DNA from: Pistricoccus aurantiacus
GTDB taxonomy: Bacteria > Pseudomonadota > Gammaproteobacteria > Pseudomonadales > Halomonadaceae
Assembly: GCF_042682565.1 (NCBI RefSeq)
Contig: NZ_JBHUIC010000004.1
Direction: 5' to 3' (one strand)
Length of the DNA: 64,000 bases
Numbering within the stretch: the stretch's first letter is position 1; each line of letters begins with the position of its first letter. Of the stretch, positions 43,308-51,955 are shown one piece after another. The notes beneath the pieces were generated by a model. That model had not been told where the DNA came from. It did not search any database and was given only the letters and a program-made list of their open reading frames with translations. Both the position numbers and the translations under genes were made by a program.

Positions 43308-46300
43308 TGAAATTCACCGACATCTTCATTCAGCGCCCGGTACTGGCCACGGTAGTCAGCCTGCTGATTCTACTCATGGGGCTACGAGCTGCCATGGACA
43401 TGGAGATTCGCCAGTATCCGGAGCTGGAGAACACGGTGATCACCGTATCGACCGCCTACCCCGGCGCCAGTTCCGAATTGATCCAGGGCTTTGTCACCCA
43501 GCCGCTTCAGCAGGCCATCGCGGAAGCGGAAGGCATCGATTACATGGAATCCTCGAGCATCCAGGGTGCCTCGACGATCACCGTCACCATGGAGCTCAAC
43601 TACGATGCCAACGCGGCGCTTGCGGAAATTCAGGCCAAGGTGGCCAGCCAGCGCAGCGTACTGCCGGAAGCGGCGGAAAGTCCGGTCATCGAGTCCTCTA
43701 CCGGTTCCACCACCGCGCTGATGTACCTGGCCTTTTATACCGAAAGCATGCCGGTTCCGCAGATTACCGACTATCTGACCCGGGTGGTGCAACCCAAGCT
43801 GCAGGCGCTGCCCGGGGTGGCCAAGGCGCGTCTGTTCGGCCAGCGTTATGCCATGCGCATCTGGCTCGATCCCCGACGCATGGCATCGCTTAAGGTTTCC
43901 CCTCAGCAGGTCATCGATGTACTGGCACGTAACAACTATCAGGCGGGTGTGGGTCAGACCAAGAGCGAATTCGTCGCCATCAACCTGACCTCCAGCACGG
44001 ACATCAGCGATCCTGATCTGTTCGAGGAAATCGTGGTGCGCAATGACGGCGGCAACCTGATTCGTCTGCGCGATATCGCCCGCACCAAACTCGGCGCGGA
44101 AAGTTATGACAGCACCGCCTGGTACAGCGGCACCCCCGCCTCCTTCATGGCCATCGAGCAGGCCCCCGGCGCCAATCCGCTGGACGTTGCCCGGGCGGTA
44201 CAGCAGACCATGCCGGAGATCCGCGCTCAACTACCCGGAGAGTTGAAGGCGGTGGTTCCCTACGACGCCTCGGAATTCATCGAGGATTCCATCAATGAGG
44301 TGATCAAGACGCTTCTTGAAGCCTTGCTGATCGTGCTGGTGGTCATCTTTCTGACGCTGGGCTCCTTCCGAGCCGCCCTGGTGCCGGCGGTAGCGGTGCC
44401 GCTTTCCCTGGTGGGCGGCGCCTTCGTGATGCTGGTGCTGGGCTTCTCTCTCAATCTCCTGACGCTGCTGTCCATGGTGCTGGCCATCGGCCTGGTGGTG
44501 GACGACGCCATCATCGTGGTGGAGAACGTTCACCGGCACATCGAGCGTGGGGAATCACGCTACGAGGCGGCGATCCATGGCGCCCGCGAAATGGCGATTC
44601 CCATCATCGCCATGACCACGACGTTGATCGCGGTATATGCTCCCATCGGCTTCATGGGCGGCCTGGTGGGTTCGTTGTTCACGGAATTCGCGTTCACCTT
44701 GGCCGGGGCGGTATTGATCTCCGGCATCATCGCCCTCACCCTGTCGCCGATGCTTTCCGGCAAGGTGCTCAAGGAAAGCGGCAAGTCGTCGCGTTTCGAG
44801 AACGCCGTCGAAAGTACCTTCACGAAGCTAGCCGACGGCTATCGTTCTCTGTTGACCCTGACGCTGCAGACCGTCTGGGTACCGGTGACATTCGCCGTGA
44901 TCGTGCTGCTGTCGATCTACTTCATGTTCATCACCAGCCAGAACGAACTCGCCCCCACGGAGGATCAGGGCATCATCTTCTTTCAAGGAACCGCGCCCCA
45001 GACCGCGACTCTCGACTATCTCAAGCGTAACGCAACTCAAATACAGAACGGCCTGGAAAAGGTCGACGGCTATCATGAATCCTTCATGATCCTGGGCGGT
45101 ACCAGTGCGGATACGATCTTCGGCGGTTTCAAGATGAAACCCTGGAGCCAGCGAGATGTCTCGCAGATGGAAGTCATGCCCAATGTTCAGGAGACACTTT
45201 CCGACGTTACCGGCCTGCAGACCGCTGCCTTCCCGCGCCCTTCTCTGCCCGGCTCCAGTGGTGGTCTGCCGATACAGTTCGTCATCACTACCGGCAATAG
45301 TTACGAGGAGCTTGACGCGGTGGCAAGCGAGCTGCTGGGCAAGGCCATGCAGAGCGGCAACTTTGTTTTTCTGCGCAAAACCATCGAGATCGATCGCCCC
45401 ACCACGAATATCGACGTGGATCGTGATCGGGTCGCCGACCTGGGCCTGACCATGCAGGACATTGGGCAGGCGCTTTCCACGTTGCTGGGGGAAGGCTACG
45501 TCAACCGCTTCAGCATGGAAGGCCGCAGCTACAAGGTGATTCCTCAGGTTCAGCAGGAATTTCGTCTGGATGCCTCGATGATCGACAATTACTACATCGA
45601 GACGCCAAGCGGTGGTCAGGTTTCCTTGGGTAGCCTGATCAACTTGGAGGATGAAGTCGAACCTTCCAAGCGAACGCAGTTTCAGCAGCTCAACTCCGTG
45701 ACCCTGGAAGGCGTGCCATTGCCCGGCGTCGCCTTGGGAGACGCCCTGGGATGGTTGAACGAAACCGCGGCACAATCTCTGGCACCCGCCTATTCCATCG
45801 ATTACAAAGGCGTTTCCCGTCAACTGATGGAACAAGGTGGCGCGCTGATCCTGACCTTCTTCCTGTCTCTGCTAGTGATCTATCTGGTACTGGCGGCGCA
45901 GTTCGAAAGCTGGCGGGATCCCTTGATCATTCTGGTGTCCGTACCCATGTCCGTGGCCGGCGCCATGGCCTTCATTACCCTGGGCGTCGCAACGATGAAT
46001 ATCTACACTCAGGTCGGCTTGATCACCTTGATCGGCGTGGTGGCCAAGAATGGTATCCTGATCGTCGAGTTCGCCAATCTGCTGCAGAAGGATCGCAAGC
46101 TCGACAAGCACGACGCGGTCATCGAGGCGGCGGCGATTCGCCTGCGACCGATCTTCATGACCTCAGTAGCGTTGATCGTCGCCATGGTACCGCTGTTGAT
46201 CGCTACCGGCGCCGGCGCGGTCAGCCGCTTTGACATCGGTCTGACCATCGCCACCGGCCTGGGTATCGGCACCTTGTTCACGCTGTTCGTGCTGCCGGCA

Positions 46301-46375
46301 TTTTATGTCTTGCTGGCGCGGGATCATCACAGCAGCTCGAAGGACGCCGCAAGCGCGACGGTTACCGAAACCTAA
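43307..46375 (+). CDS. RND multidrug-type efflux permease (AcrB/HAE1 family)
   Basis: A 1022-residue proton-driven pump. TM1 is in FIQRPVLATVVSLLILLMGL and the proton-relay Asp pair is in GLVVDDAIIVVENVHRHIE near residue 400. The second half repeats the topology (DPLIILVSVPMSVAGAM and GVVAKNGILIVEFAN). It belongs to the heavy-substrate-efflux hydrophobe/amphiphile group, not the heavy-metal group. No outer-membrane channel gene lies next to it, so it must borrow a TolC-like protein encoded elsewhere. Confidence 0.92.
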   Translation: MKFTDIFIQRPVLATVVSLLILLMGLRAAMDMEIRQYPELENTVITVSTAYPGASSELIQGFVTQPLQQAIAEAEGIDYMESSSIQGASTITVTMELNYDANAALAEIQAKVASQRSVLPEAAESPVIESSTGSTTALMYLAFYTESMPVPQITDYLTRVVQPKLQALPGVAKARLFGQRYAMRIWLDPRRMASLKVSPQQVIDVLARNNYQAGVGQTKSEFVAINLTSSTDISDPDLFEEIVVRNDGGNLIRLRDIARTKLGAESYDSTAWYSGTPASFMAIEQAPGANPLDVARAVQQTMPEIRAQLPGELKAVVPYDASEFIEDSINEVIKTLLEALLIVLVVIFLTLGSFRAALVPAVAVPLSLVGGAFVMLVLGFSLNLLTLLSMVLAIGLVVDDAIIVVENVHRHIERGESRYEAAIHGAREMAIPIIAMTTTLIAVYAPIGFMGGLVGSLFTEFAFTLAGAVLISGIIALTLSPMLSGKVLKESGKSSRFENAVESTFTKLADGYRSLLTLTLQTVWVPVTFAVIVLLSIYFMFITSQNELAPTEDQGIIFFQGTAPQTATLDYLKRNATQIQNGLEKVDGYHESFMILGGTSADTIFGGFKMKPWSQRDVSQMEVMPNVQETLSDVTGLQTAAFPRPSLPGSSGGLPIQFVITTGNSYEELDAVASELLGKAMQSGNFVFLRKTIEIDRPTTNIDVDRDRVADLGLTMQDIGQALSTLLGEGYVNRFSMEGRSYKVIPQVQQEFRLDASMIDNYYIETPSGGQVSLGSLINLEDEVEPSKRTQFQQLNSVTLEGVPLPGVALGDALGWLNETAAQSLAPAYSIDYKGVSRQLMEQGGALILTFFLSLLVIYLVLAAQFESWRDPLIILVSVPMSVAGAMAFITLGVATMNIYTQVGLITLIGVVAKNGILIVEFANLLQKDRKLDKHDAVIEAAAIRLRPIFMTSVALIVAMVPLLIATGAGAVSRFDIGLTIATGLGIGTLFTLFVLPAFYVLLARDHHSSSKDAASATVTET

Positions 46376-46383
46376 CCGATAAG

Positions 46384-46411
46384 AACAGATCTTGTTGCAA
46401 GCTGTTTTTTT
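46384..46411 (+). terminator. Probable rho-independent terminator after RND operon
   Basis: AACAG (46384-46388) and CTGTT (46402-46406) enclose CTTG-TTG-CAAG, giving a 9-bp stem with a two-base bulge, followed by a T-run. An overlapping longer repeat, ATCTTGTT/AACAAGAT (46389-46421), is also present. Confidence 0.6.
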
Positions 46412-46570
46412 GAAACAAGATTTCACAAACAGATGCATCACAAGCCGTTGCCAGGGCAAATGGCCGACGGCATTATCCTGCGTTAACGAAACCTGCATGG
46501 ACACGCTCTCCCCGGCTGCTTATCATCGGTGAGCCTTGCGCCCCGCACGCCTCAAAGGAATATGTGATTC

Positions 46571-47401
46571 ATGTTCACTCGATGTCTATTACCCATCACC
46601 TTCATCAGCCTGGCATTGCTGGGAGGCTGTGGCGCGCTAACGCAGCAGCGTGATGCGACGCTTGCCACGTCTTCTCAGCTCGATGCACGTTTCGCCGAGT
46701 TGGAACAGACCCTGAGCCAGCGCTTTGCAAATGAGCAGGCAGAAGAAACCGCCTGGCAACGCCGCCAGGATCGCCTGGGGGAAGAACTACAGCGTATCGA
46801 TGCTCGAATGAAAGGGCTGCGTGCGGAGATTGCACGTCTTCATCAGGCGCCCAAGGTCCAGGCACCGGTTCGCGATATGGATATTCCCGAGGAGTTGCGT
46901 AACAAGACGCTGCTAGGCAGCTCGGAATGGGTCGGCTTGCCCACCGTTGGTACCTACCTGCAGGCACGCATCGATTCCGGGGCGGAAACCTCTTCATTGT
47001 CCGCGACGGATATCACCGAATTCGAGCGGGACGGCGATAGCTGGGTGCGTTTCAAGCTGGCGCTGGAAAAAGAAGACGAAGCGGTCGAACAGGTACAGGA
47101 AAAATCCATCGAGGCGCCTATCGAGCGTCGTGTGCGTATTCTGCAATCCACCGGCGAGGAATCCCGCCCGGTCGTCAGCCTGCCGATGACCCTGGGTCCC
47201 ATCAGCCAGAACGTGGAATTCACCCTCAACGATCGTCGGCATCTGAGCCATCCGGTGCTGCTGGGTCGTAATTTCATGAGAGATATCGCCATTATCGACG
47301 TGGCGGAAAAATATCGTCATCCGAGGCCGGAGTTTCCCGGCGGCGAGCCGTCGGAAGTCGCCAAGGCGGATGAAGTGGCCAATGGCAAGAACAGCGACTA
47401 G
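46571..47401 (+). CDS. Retropepsin-like lipoprotein (ATP-dependent zinc protease family, DUF785-like)
   Basis: A 276-residue predicted lipoprotein. The signal peptide ends in the lipobox LLGGC with the lipidated Cys at residue 20. A short coiled coil follows (about residues 35-95), then an aspartyl-protease-like domain with RIDSGAETSSLSA (Asp135, Ser136, Gly137) and the late HPVLLGRNFMRDIAIID, where the flap-side block GRNF is typical. The family is often annotated as ATP-dependent zinc protease, but I see no ATP site. It heads a set with the transglutaminase-like 7TM gene and the ATP-grasp gene. Confidence 0.82.
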   Translation: MFTRCLLPITFISLALLGGCGALTQQRDATLATSSQLDARFAELEQTLSQRFANEQAEETAWQRRQDRLGEELQRIDARMKGLRAEIARLHQAPKVQAPVRDMDIPEELRNKTLLGSSEWVGLPTVGTYLQARIDSGAETSSLSATDITEFERDGDSWVRFKLALEKEDEAVEQVQEKSIEAPIERRVRILQSTGEESRPVVSLPMTLGPISQNVEFTLNDRRHLSHPVLLGRNFMRDIAIIDVAEKYRHPRPEFPGGEPSEVAKADEVANGKNSD

Positions 47402-47434
47402 TTCTCGCTCATCGCCCCCTTTCAAGGAGTATTG

Positions 47435-48940
47435 ATGTCCCGCCTACCCTTTTATCTATTGACCGGCCTCTTGATCGTGGCCGGTATTGCCTTGAGCATT
47501 CACCGTCACGTGGAATTCGAGGTTCCCTGGACCCCCGGGGAAAAACGTCAGGTATGGGAAGTCGAAGCCCAGGTCGATTTCGTTGGCCAGGGTGATCCCG
47601 TGATCGTCGATATGGCCTTACCCGGCCCTCAGCAGGGCTATCGGTTATTGACGGAAAATACCGCTTCTTCAGGGTATGGCCTGTCGTTCCTCGAGGATGA
47701 GCGAGGGCGCCGCGCTCAATGGTCAATCAGAGAAGCCAGTGGCCCGCAGCAGCTTTACTACTCCGCCCAGATGCTCGTCGCGCCTCAGGCAAAGAGACTC
47801 GACATTCCACCTCCGAAGCTGAAGAAGCTTGTCTGGGAGCCGCCTTTCGACGCCGCCGCCAAGCAGGTGATCGAGCGTGCTCATCAGCGCTCTGCGGATG
47901 CCTATACCTTTGCTCGAGAATTGATTCGCGACTTCACCGGTGACCGTCAGGGCGAGAACGTCCGCCTGCTGCTGACCCAGTTCGAACAGGTGCCGTTGCT
48001 GGTCAAACTGCTCAACGAGGCCGGGGTTCATGCGCGCCAGGTCAGTGGTCTGCTGCTGGAGGACGGGCGGCGCCGCCAGAGCCTGACCAGCTGGCTGCAA
48101 GTCTATAACGCCAAGGGTGACTGGGTGCTGTTCAACCCCTATACCGGGGAACAGGGTCGTCCGGAAAACCTGCTGCTCTGGGAAGATCGTGGCGAAGCGG
48201 TACTGGACGTCGAAGGCGGCAGCAACTCACGAGTCTACTTTTCGATGATCGAGCACAACCAGCCTGCGGCGGCGGCGGTTCGCAATCAGCTTTCGAACGA
48301 TACGCTGCTGAATTTCTCGATTCATAGTCTGCCCCTTGAGGATCAGGCGCTGTTCCAGACCATCCTGCTGATTCCGATCGGCGCGCTGATGGTGGTCTTT
48401 CTGCGGGTACTGGTTGGCATCAAGACCTCTGGTACCTTCATGCCGGTACTGATCGCCCTGGCGTTCATTCAGACCACTCTGCTCACCGGCTTGATCGGCT
48501 TCCTGCTGGTAGTAGCGGTGGGACTGGTCATTCGCAACTATCTTTCGTATCTCAATTTGCTGCTTGTGGCACGGGTGTCGGCGGTCATCATCACGGTCAT
48601 CGCCATCATCGCGATATTCTCGGTGCTGTCCTACCGATTCGGACTGAACGCGGGGCTGACCATCACCTTTTTCCCGATGATCATTCTTGCCTGGACCATC
48701 GAGCGCATGTCGATCCTCTGGGAGGAGGAAGGTCCCAAGGAAGTACTGATTCAAGGCGGCGGCAGCCTGCTTACTGCCGTACTTGCCTATCTGGCGATGA
48801 ACAATCCCTGGGTGCGTCATATCACCTTCAACTTTCTCGGGGTGCAGCTGATCCTTCTGGCGTTGATTCTGCTGCTCGGCAACTACACGGGTTACCGTCT
48901 GCTCGAGCTCAAGCGCTTCAAGCCGGTCACGGAGAGCTAG
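47435..48940 (+). CDS. Inner-membrane protein: inactive transglutaminase domain fused to 7 transmembrane helices
   Basis: A 501-residue protein. After a signal anchor (residues about 2-22) comes a periplasmic domain of transglutaminase-like fold, recognisable from LLVKLLNEAGVHARQVSG and TSWLQVYNAKGDWVLFNPYTG. The catalytic Cys is missing before LLVKLL, the His position of HAWVEVY is Thr, and the Asp position is Asn, so it cannot be a classical transglutaminase. About seven hydrophobic helices follow from residue 308 to 490. The start is ATG 47435 after AAGGAG. Downstream ligase gene spacing is 3 bases. Confidence 0.84.
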   Translation: MSRLPFYLLTGLLIVAGIALSIHRHVEFEVPWTPGEKRQVWEVEAQVDFVGQGDPVIVDMALPGPQQGYRLLTENTASSGYGLSFLEDERGRRAQWSIREASGPQQLYYSAQMLVAPQAKRLDIPPPKLKKLVWEPPFDAAAKQVIERAHQRSADAYTFARELIRDFTGDRQGENVRLLLTQFEQVPLLVKLLNEAGVHARQVSGLLLEDGRRRQSLTSWLQVYNAKGDWVLFNPYTGEQGRPENLLLWEDRGEAVLDVEGGSNSRVYFSMIEHNQPAAAAVRNQLSNDTLLNFSIHSLPLEDQALFQTILLIPIGALMVVFLRVLVGIKTSGTFMPVLIALAFIQTTLLTGLIGFLLVVAVGLVIRNYLSYLNLLLVARVSAVIITVIAIIAIFSVLSYRFGLNAGLTITFFPMIILAWTIERMSILWEEEGPKEVLIQGGGSLLTAVLAYLAMNNPWVRHITFNFLGVQLILLALILLLGNYTGYRLLELKRFKPVTES

Positions 48941-48943
48941 GCC

Positions 48944-49987
48944 ATGGGAATCTTGCTCAACAATAGCTGGACCTCGCCCAAGAAGCTGAAGACCAAGGGC
49001 ATCATCGGCATGAACCGGCGCAATATCCGCTACATCGGCCGTTACAACGATCGCCACCTTTATCCCTTGGTGGACGACAAGCTCAAGACCAAGCTGCTGG
49101 CGCATGAGTACGGCATTACCACGCCGGCATTGATTGGCACCGTCACCACTCAGTTTCATGTCAAACATATCACCACGATGGTGGCAGGCCATGGCGGGTT
49201 CGTGATCAAGCCCGCCAAGGGCAGCGGCGGCAAGGGCATCCTGGTGATCGATCATGTGGATGGCGATGCCTATGTCAAGCCCAGCGGCCATCATCTTGGC
49301 CGCGAGGATATCGAGCGCCACGTGTCCAACATCCTTTCAGGGCTTTATTCTCTGGGCGGGTCGCCGGACGTGGCGGTCATCGAGGCGCTGATCAACTTCG
49401 ACGAGAGCCTGAGCGAATATACCTACGAAGGCGTGCCGGATATCCGGGTCATCGTCTTTCAGGGCTATCCGGTCATGGCCATGATGCGCCTGTCCACCGC
49501 CGCCTCAGACGGCAAGGCCAACCTTCATCAGGGAGCGGTGGGGGTAGGACTGGATATCGCCAGCGGCTGGGCCCTGCGCGGCGTTCAGTTCGACCGCTCC
49601 CGACAGGATCACCCGGATACCGGCCACGATCTAGCCAGTCTACATATCCATGGCTGGACGACTCTTCTCGAACTCGCCGCGAGCTGTTATGAAATGACCG
49701 GGCTTGGCTATCTGGGCACCGATATGGTGCTCGATCGAGATCATGGCCCCATGCTGCTGGAGCTCAACGCCCGCCCGGGGCTCGCCATTCAGATGGCCAA
49801 CGGCGAAGGGTTGCGCCCGCGCCTCGACCTGATCGAACGCCAGACCGAGTCGCGCAGCCCCGTCGAGCGGGTCGCTTTCGCCCAGCGGCATTTCGCCCGT
49901 CGCGGTGAACTGGAAGTGACATCATCGGCACCCGCGACGGCAGAGTTGGCGCAAACGGCGTTTTCGAGTCCCGGGAACAGTCTCTGA
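48944..49987 (+). CDS. RimK-like ATP-grasp ligase (alpha-L-glutamate ligase-like)
   Basis: A 347-residue cytoplasmic ATP-grasp protein of the RimK-like group, which usually joins an amino acid such as glutamate to a carboxylate. ATP-binding Lys and glycine loop: GGFVIKPAKGSGGKGILVID. Metal-binding residues lie in YLGTDMVLDRDHGPMLLELNARPG. The true acceptor and donor are unknown. The last 40 residues are a low-complexity tail. It lies 3 bases behind the 7TM gene, completing a conserved trio. Confidence 0.86.
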   Translation: MGILLNNSWTSPKKLKTKGIIGMNRRNIRYIGRYNDRHLYPLVDDKLKTKLLAHEYGITTPALIGTVTTQFHVKHITTMVAGHGGFVIKPAKGSGGKGILVIDHVDGDAYVKPSGHHLGREDIERHVSNILSGLYSLGGSPDVAVIEALINFDESLSEYTYEGVPDIRVIVFQGYPVMAMMRLSTAASDGKANLHQGAVGVGLDIASGWALRGVQFDRSRQDHPDTGHDLASLHIHGWTTLLELAASCYEMTGLGYLGTDMVLDRDHGPMLLELNARPGLAIQMANGEGLRPRLDLIERQTESRSPVERVAFAQRHFARRGELEVTSSAPATAELAQTAFSSPGNSL

Positions 49988-50021
49988 TAGACTGGCGCTT
50001 TAGTTCGACGATTCGGTCATC

Positions 50022-50504
50022 ATGCCCATTCAAGATCTGCTAGCTCAAGCGCAGCGCCAATGCATCGAGAACGGGGCTCGTCTTACGCCGATTCGCCTGC
50101 GGGTGCTGGAAATGATTGCGACGGCCAGCGGCGGACTCAAGGCCTATGATCTCCTCGACCGACTGGCGCTGGAACACTCCGCCGCGCGTCCGCCCACGGT
50201 GTACCGGGCGCTGGATTTCTTGATCGAACAAGGCCTGGTGCACCGCATCGAATCTCTCAACGCCTACGTGGCCTGCCCTTGGCCGACACACCGCCACGGG
50301 TTTCAGCTATTGATCTGTCGCCGCTGCGGTCGGGTCGAGGAATTGCATCTGGACGATATCAACGTGCAGTTGGCAGCTCGGGCCAGAGCGCTTGGGTTTC
50401 AGGTCGAGCGACAAACCATCGAGTTGCTCGGCTGCTGCGACGGCTGTCTTGTCCAGGCGCCCTCTTCGGCTAGGGATTCCGAAAAGCCTGGAGATGAATC
50501 ATGA
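50022..50504 (+). CDS. zur: Fur-family transcriptional regulator, probably Zur
   Basis: A 160-residue Fur-family repressor. The N-terminal winged helix (GARLTPIRLRVLEMI ... PPTVYRALDFLIEQGLVHRIES) is followed by the dimerisation domain with a structural zinc site, Cys pairs in ICRRCGRVEE and GCCDGCLVQ. The His-rich THRHGFQLL is typical of Zur rather than Fur. It overlaps hisI by 4 bases. Zinc sensing is inferred from the family. No clear ribosome-binding site precedes the ATG. Confidence 0.84.
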   Translation: MPIQDLLAQAQRQCIENGARLTPIRLRVLEMIATASGGLKAYDLLDRLALEHSAARPPTVYRALDFLIEQGLVHRIESLNAYVACPWPTHRHGFQLLICRRCGRVEELHLDDINVQLAARARALGFQVERQTIELLGCCDGCLVQAPSSARDSEKPGDES

Positions 50505-50941
50505 GTGAACTATTCAAGCAGCTAGAGGGTGTACCACTCGGTACCGTCAAGCCATCAAGCGAGATACTGGATTCCATTGCCTGGAACGAGGCGGGCCTGA
50601 TACCCGTCATCGCCCAACAAGCCGAAAGCTTAGAGGTCTTGATGATGGCCTGGATGAATCGCGAGGCGCTTGAAGAAACCTTGCGCACCGGTCGCGTCTG
50701 CTACTGGTCACGTTCCCGAGGCAAGCTCTGGCGCAAGGGCGAATCCTCCGGCCAGGTGCAGCGCCTGAAAGCCGCCTACCTGGATTGCGACGGAGATACC
50801 CTGCTGCTCAATGTCGAACAGACCGGCCCCGCATGCCATAGCGGGCGGCGCAGCTGCTTCTATGTGGCGCTAGGCAAAGACGAGGCTACTGTCATCAGCG
50901 ATCCGCTGATCGACCCGGCGATACTTTACGCCAAGCGCTGA
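50501..50941 (+). CDS. hisI: Phosphoribosyl-AMP cyclohydrolase
   Basis: A 146-residue histidine-biosynthesis enzyme that opens the purine ring of PR-AMP. The metal site is seen as DCDGDTLLL plus the pair of Cys in CHSGRRSCFY, and WSRSRGKLWRKGESSGQVQ is the usual block. The N-terminal 25 residues are extra compared with minimal HisI. The three zinc-binding Cys are retained, so it is not a zinc-free variant. It is fused by overlaps to zur and yidD (ATGA and TGATG). Confidence 0.9.
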   Translation: MSELFKQLEGVPLGTVKPSSEILDSIAWNEAGLIPVIAQQAESLEVLMMAWMNREALEETLRTGRVCYWSRSRGKLWRKGESSGQVQRLKAAYLDCDGDTLLLNVEQTGPACHSGRRSCFYVALGKDEATVISDPLIDPAILYAKR

Positions 50942-51228
50942 TGCTGATGAAGCTTCGACCGCTTGCAGCAAAACTGCTCAGCTGGCCCTTGATCGGTCTG
51001 ATCAAGCTTTATCAATACGCTATCAGCCCGCTGCTGGGGCCGCGCTGTCGATTCTGGCCCAGCTGTTCCCACTATGCGCTGGAAGCCATTCAGGTGCATG
51101 GCCCAGTCAGGGGAAGCTGGCTGGCGCTCAAGCGTTTTTCCAAGTGCCAGCCCTGGCACGAAGGCGGCATCGATCCGGTGCCGGGCGGACCCAGCGAGAA
51201 GATGTGCCGCGATGAGGATTTCCGGTAA
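50941..51228 (+). CDS. yidD: Membrane protein insertion efficiency factor YidD
   Basis: A 95-residue YidD-family protein. The conserved core is IKLYQYAISPLLGPRCRFWPSCSHYA, with PWHEGGIDPVP near the end. It is a small amphipathic, membrane-associated protein that helps YidC-dependent insertion. Its usual position is between rnpA and yidC; here it sits behind zur-hisI and overlaps hisI by one base, so it may be a second copy. Confidence 0.9.
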   Translation: MLMKLRPLAAKLLSWPLIGLIKLYQYAISPLLGPRCRFWPSCSHYALEAIQVHGPVRGSWLALKRFSKCQPWHEGGIDPVPGGPSEKMCRDEDFR

Positions 51229-51237
51229 GTCTGAGTG

Positions 51238-51666
51238 CTAAGCCGCTTCGCTTCTGGCTACCCGATAGATACGTTCGAGCATGGCGTGCAGCCCATTGCT
51301 GCGAGTTGGAGAGAGATGCTTGTCTAGCCCCAGGTCCGCCAGAAAGCTAGGCTCGGTACTGGTGATTTCCGCCGGCGTACGCTGGTTATAGATACGCATC
51401 AACACCGCAATCAGTCCGGAAACGATGGCCGCATCGGACGTGGCATCGAAATGCAGGCGACCATTCTCCAGGTGATGGTGCATCCAGACGTTGGACTGGC
51501 AGCCCTGAATCTTCAATTCATCGGTCTGCCATTCTTCCGGGAACGCTGGCAGTTGCTTGCCCATGTCGATAATGTACTGGTAGCGATCCATCCAGTTGTC
51601 GAACATCTCGAATTCCTCGATCAGTTCCTGCTGCGCCTGTTGCGGCGTGGGTTCGCTTGGGATCAT
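51238..51666 (-). CDS. sufE: SufE-family cysteine-desulfuration protein
   Basis: A 142-residue SufE-like protein that accepts sulfur from a cysteine desulfurase for Fe-S assembly. The active Cys is in IQGCQSNVWMHH. EEFEMFDNWMDRYQYIIDMG and the C-terminal HLSPTRSNGLHAMLERI match the family. The start at 51666 has AGGAGA before it; the longer frame to 51789 runs into the AT-rich gap and is rejected. It is convergent with yidD. CsdE versus SufE cannot be decided. Confidence 0.88.
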   Translation of the reverse strand: MIPSEPTPQQAQQELIEEFEMFDNWMDRYQYIIDMGKQLPAFPEEWQTDELKIQGCQSNVWMHHHLENGRLHFDATSDAAIVSGLIAVLMRIYNQRTPAEITSTEPSFLADLGLDKHLSPTRSNGLHAMLERIYRVARSEAA

Positions 51667-51955
51667 GAGGTCTCCTGATTTGGATATGGTATAGCGGGAA
51701 TTATAACGATTAGTCAGTCGCTTTGTCGGGTTTGTCCTTACCTTTGCTAGTTTTCTCTGAAATTGCCATTCCATAACGAGCGAACTCAATCATGATGAAC
51801 CATAATGGATAAAGATAAGCGCGGATACTCCAGAAGGGACGGGCATGATTCTGCCTATTTTCAAAATATAATCACGTAACAAAAACATGATCATTATTTA
51901 AACGCTTTTTTTAAAAAAAGATTCTTACAGCGAAAGTTAATAGACGGAAAAAAGA
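51667..51955. other. AT-rich gap before the NRAMP-like gene
   Basis: This 289-base stretch has no gene I can support. It holds a TATAAT at 51867-51872 (no good -35) and the perfect 16-bp palindrome of seven T and seven A flanked by C and G at 51905-51920. It marks the start of a visibly AT-richer segment. Confidence 0.6.

Noticed and set aside
50501..50941. HisI as a zinc-independent spare enzyme under Zur
   Set aside because: The Cys residues of the zinc site (DCD and CHSGRRSC) are all retained, so zinc independence is not supported; the location remains odd.
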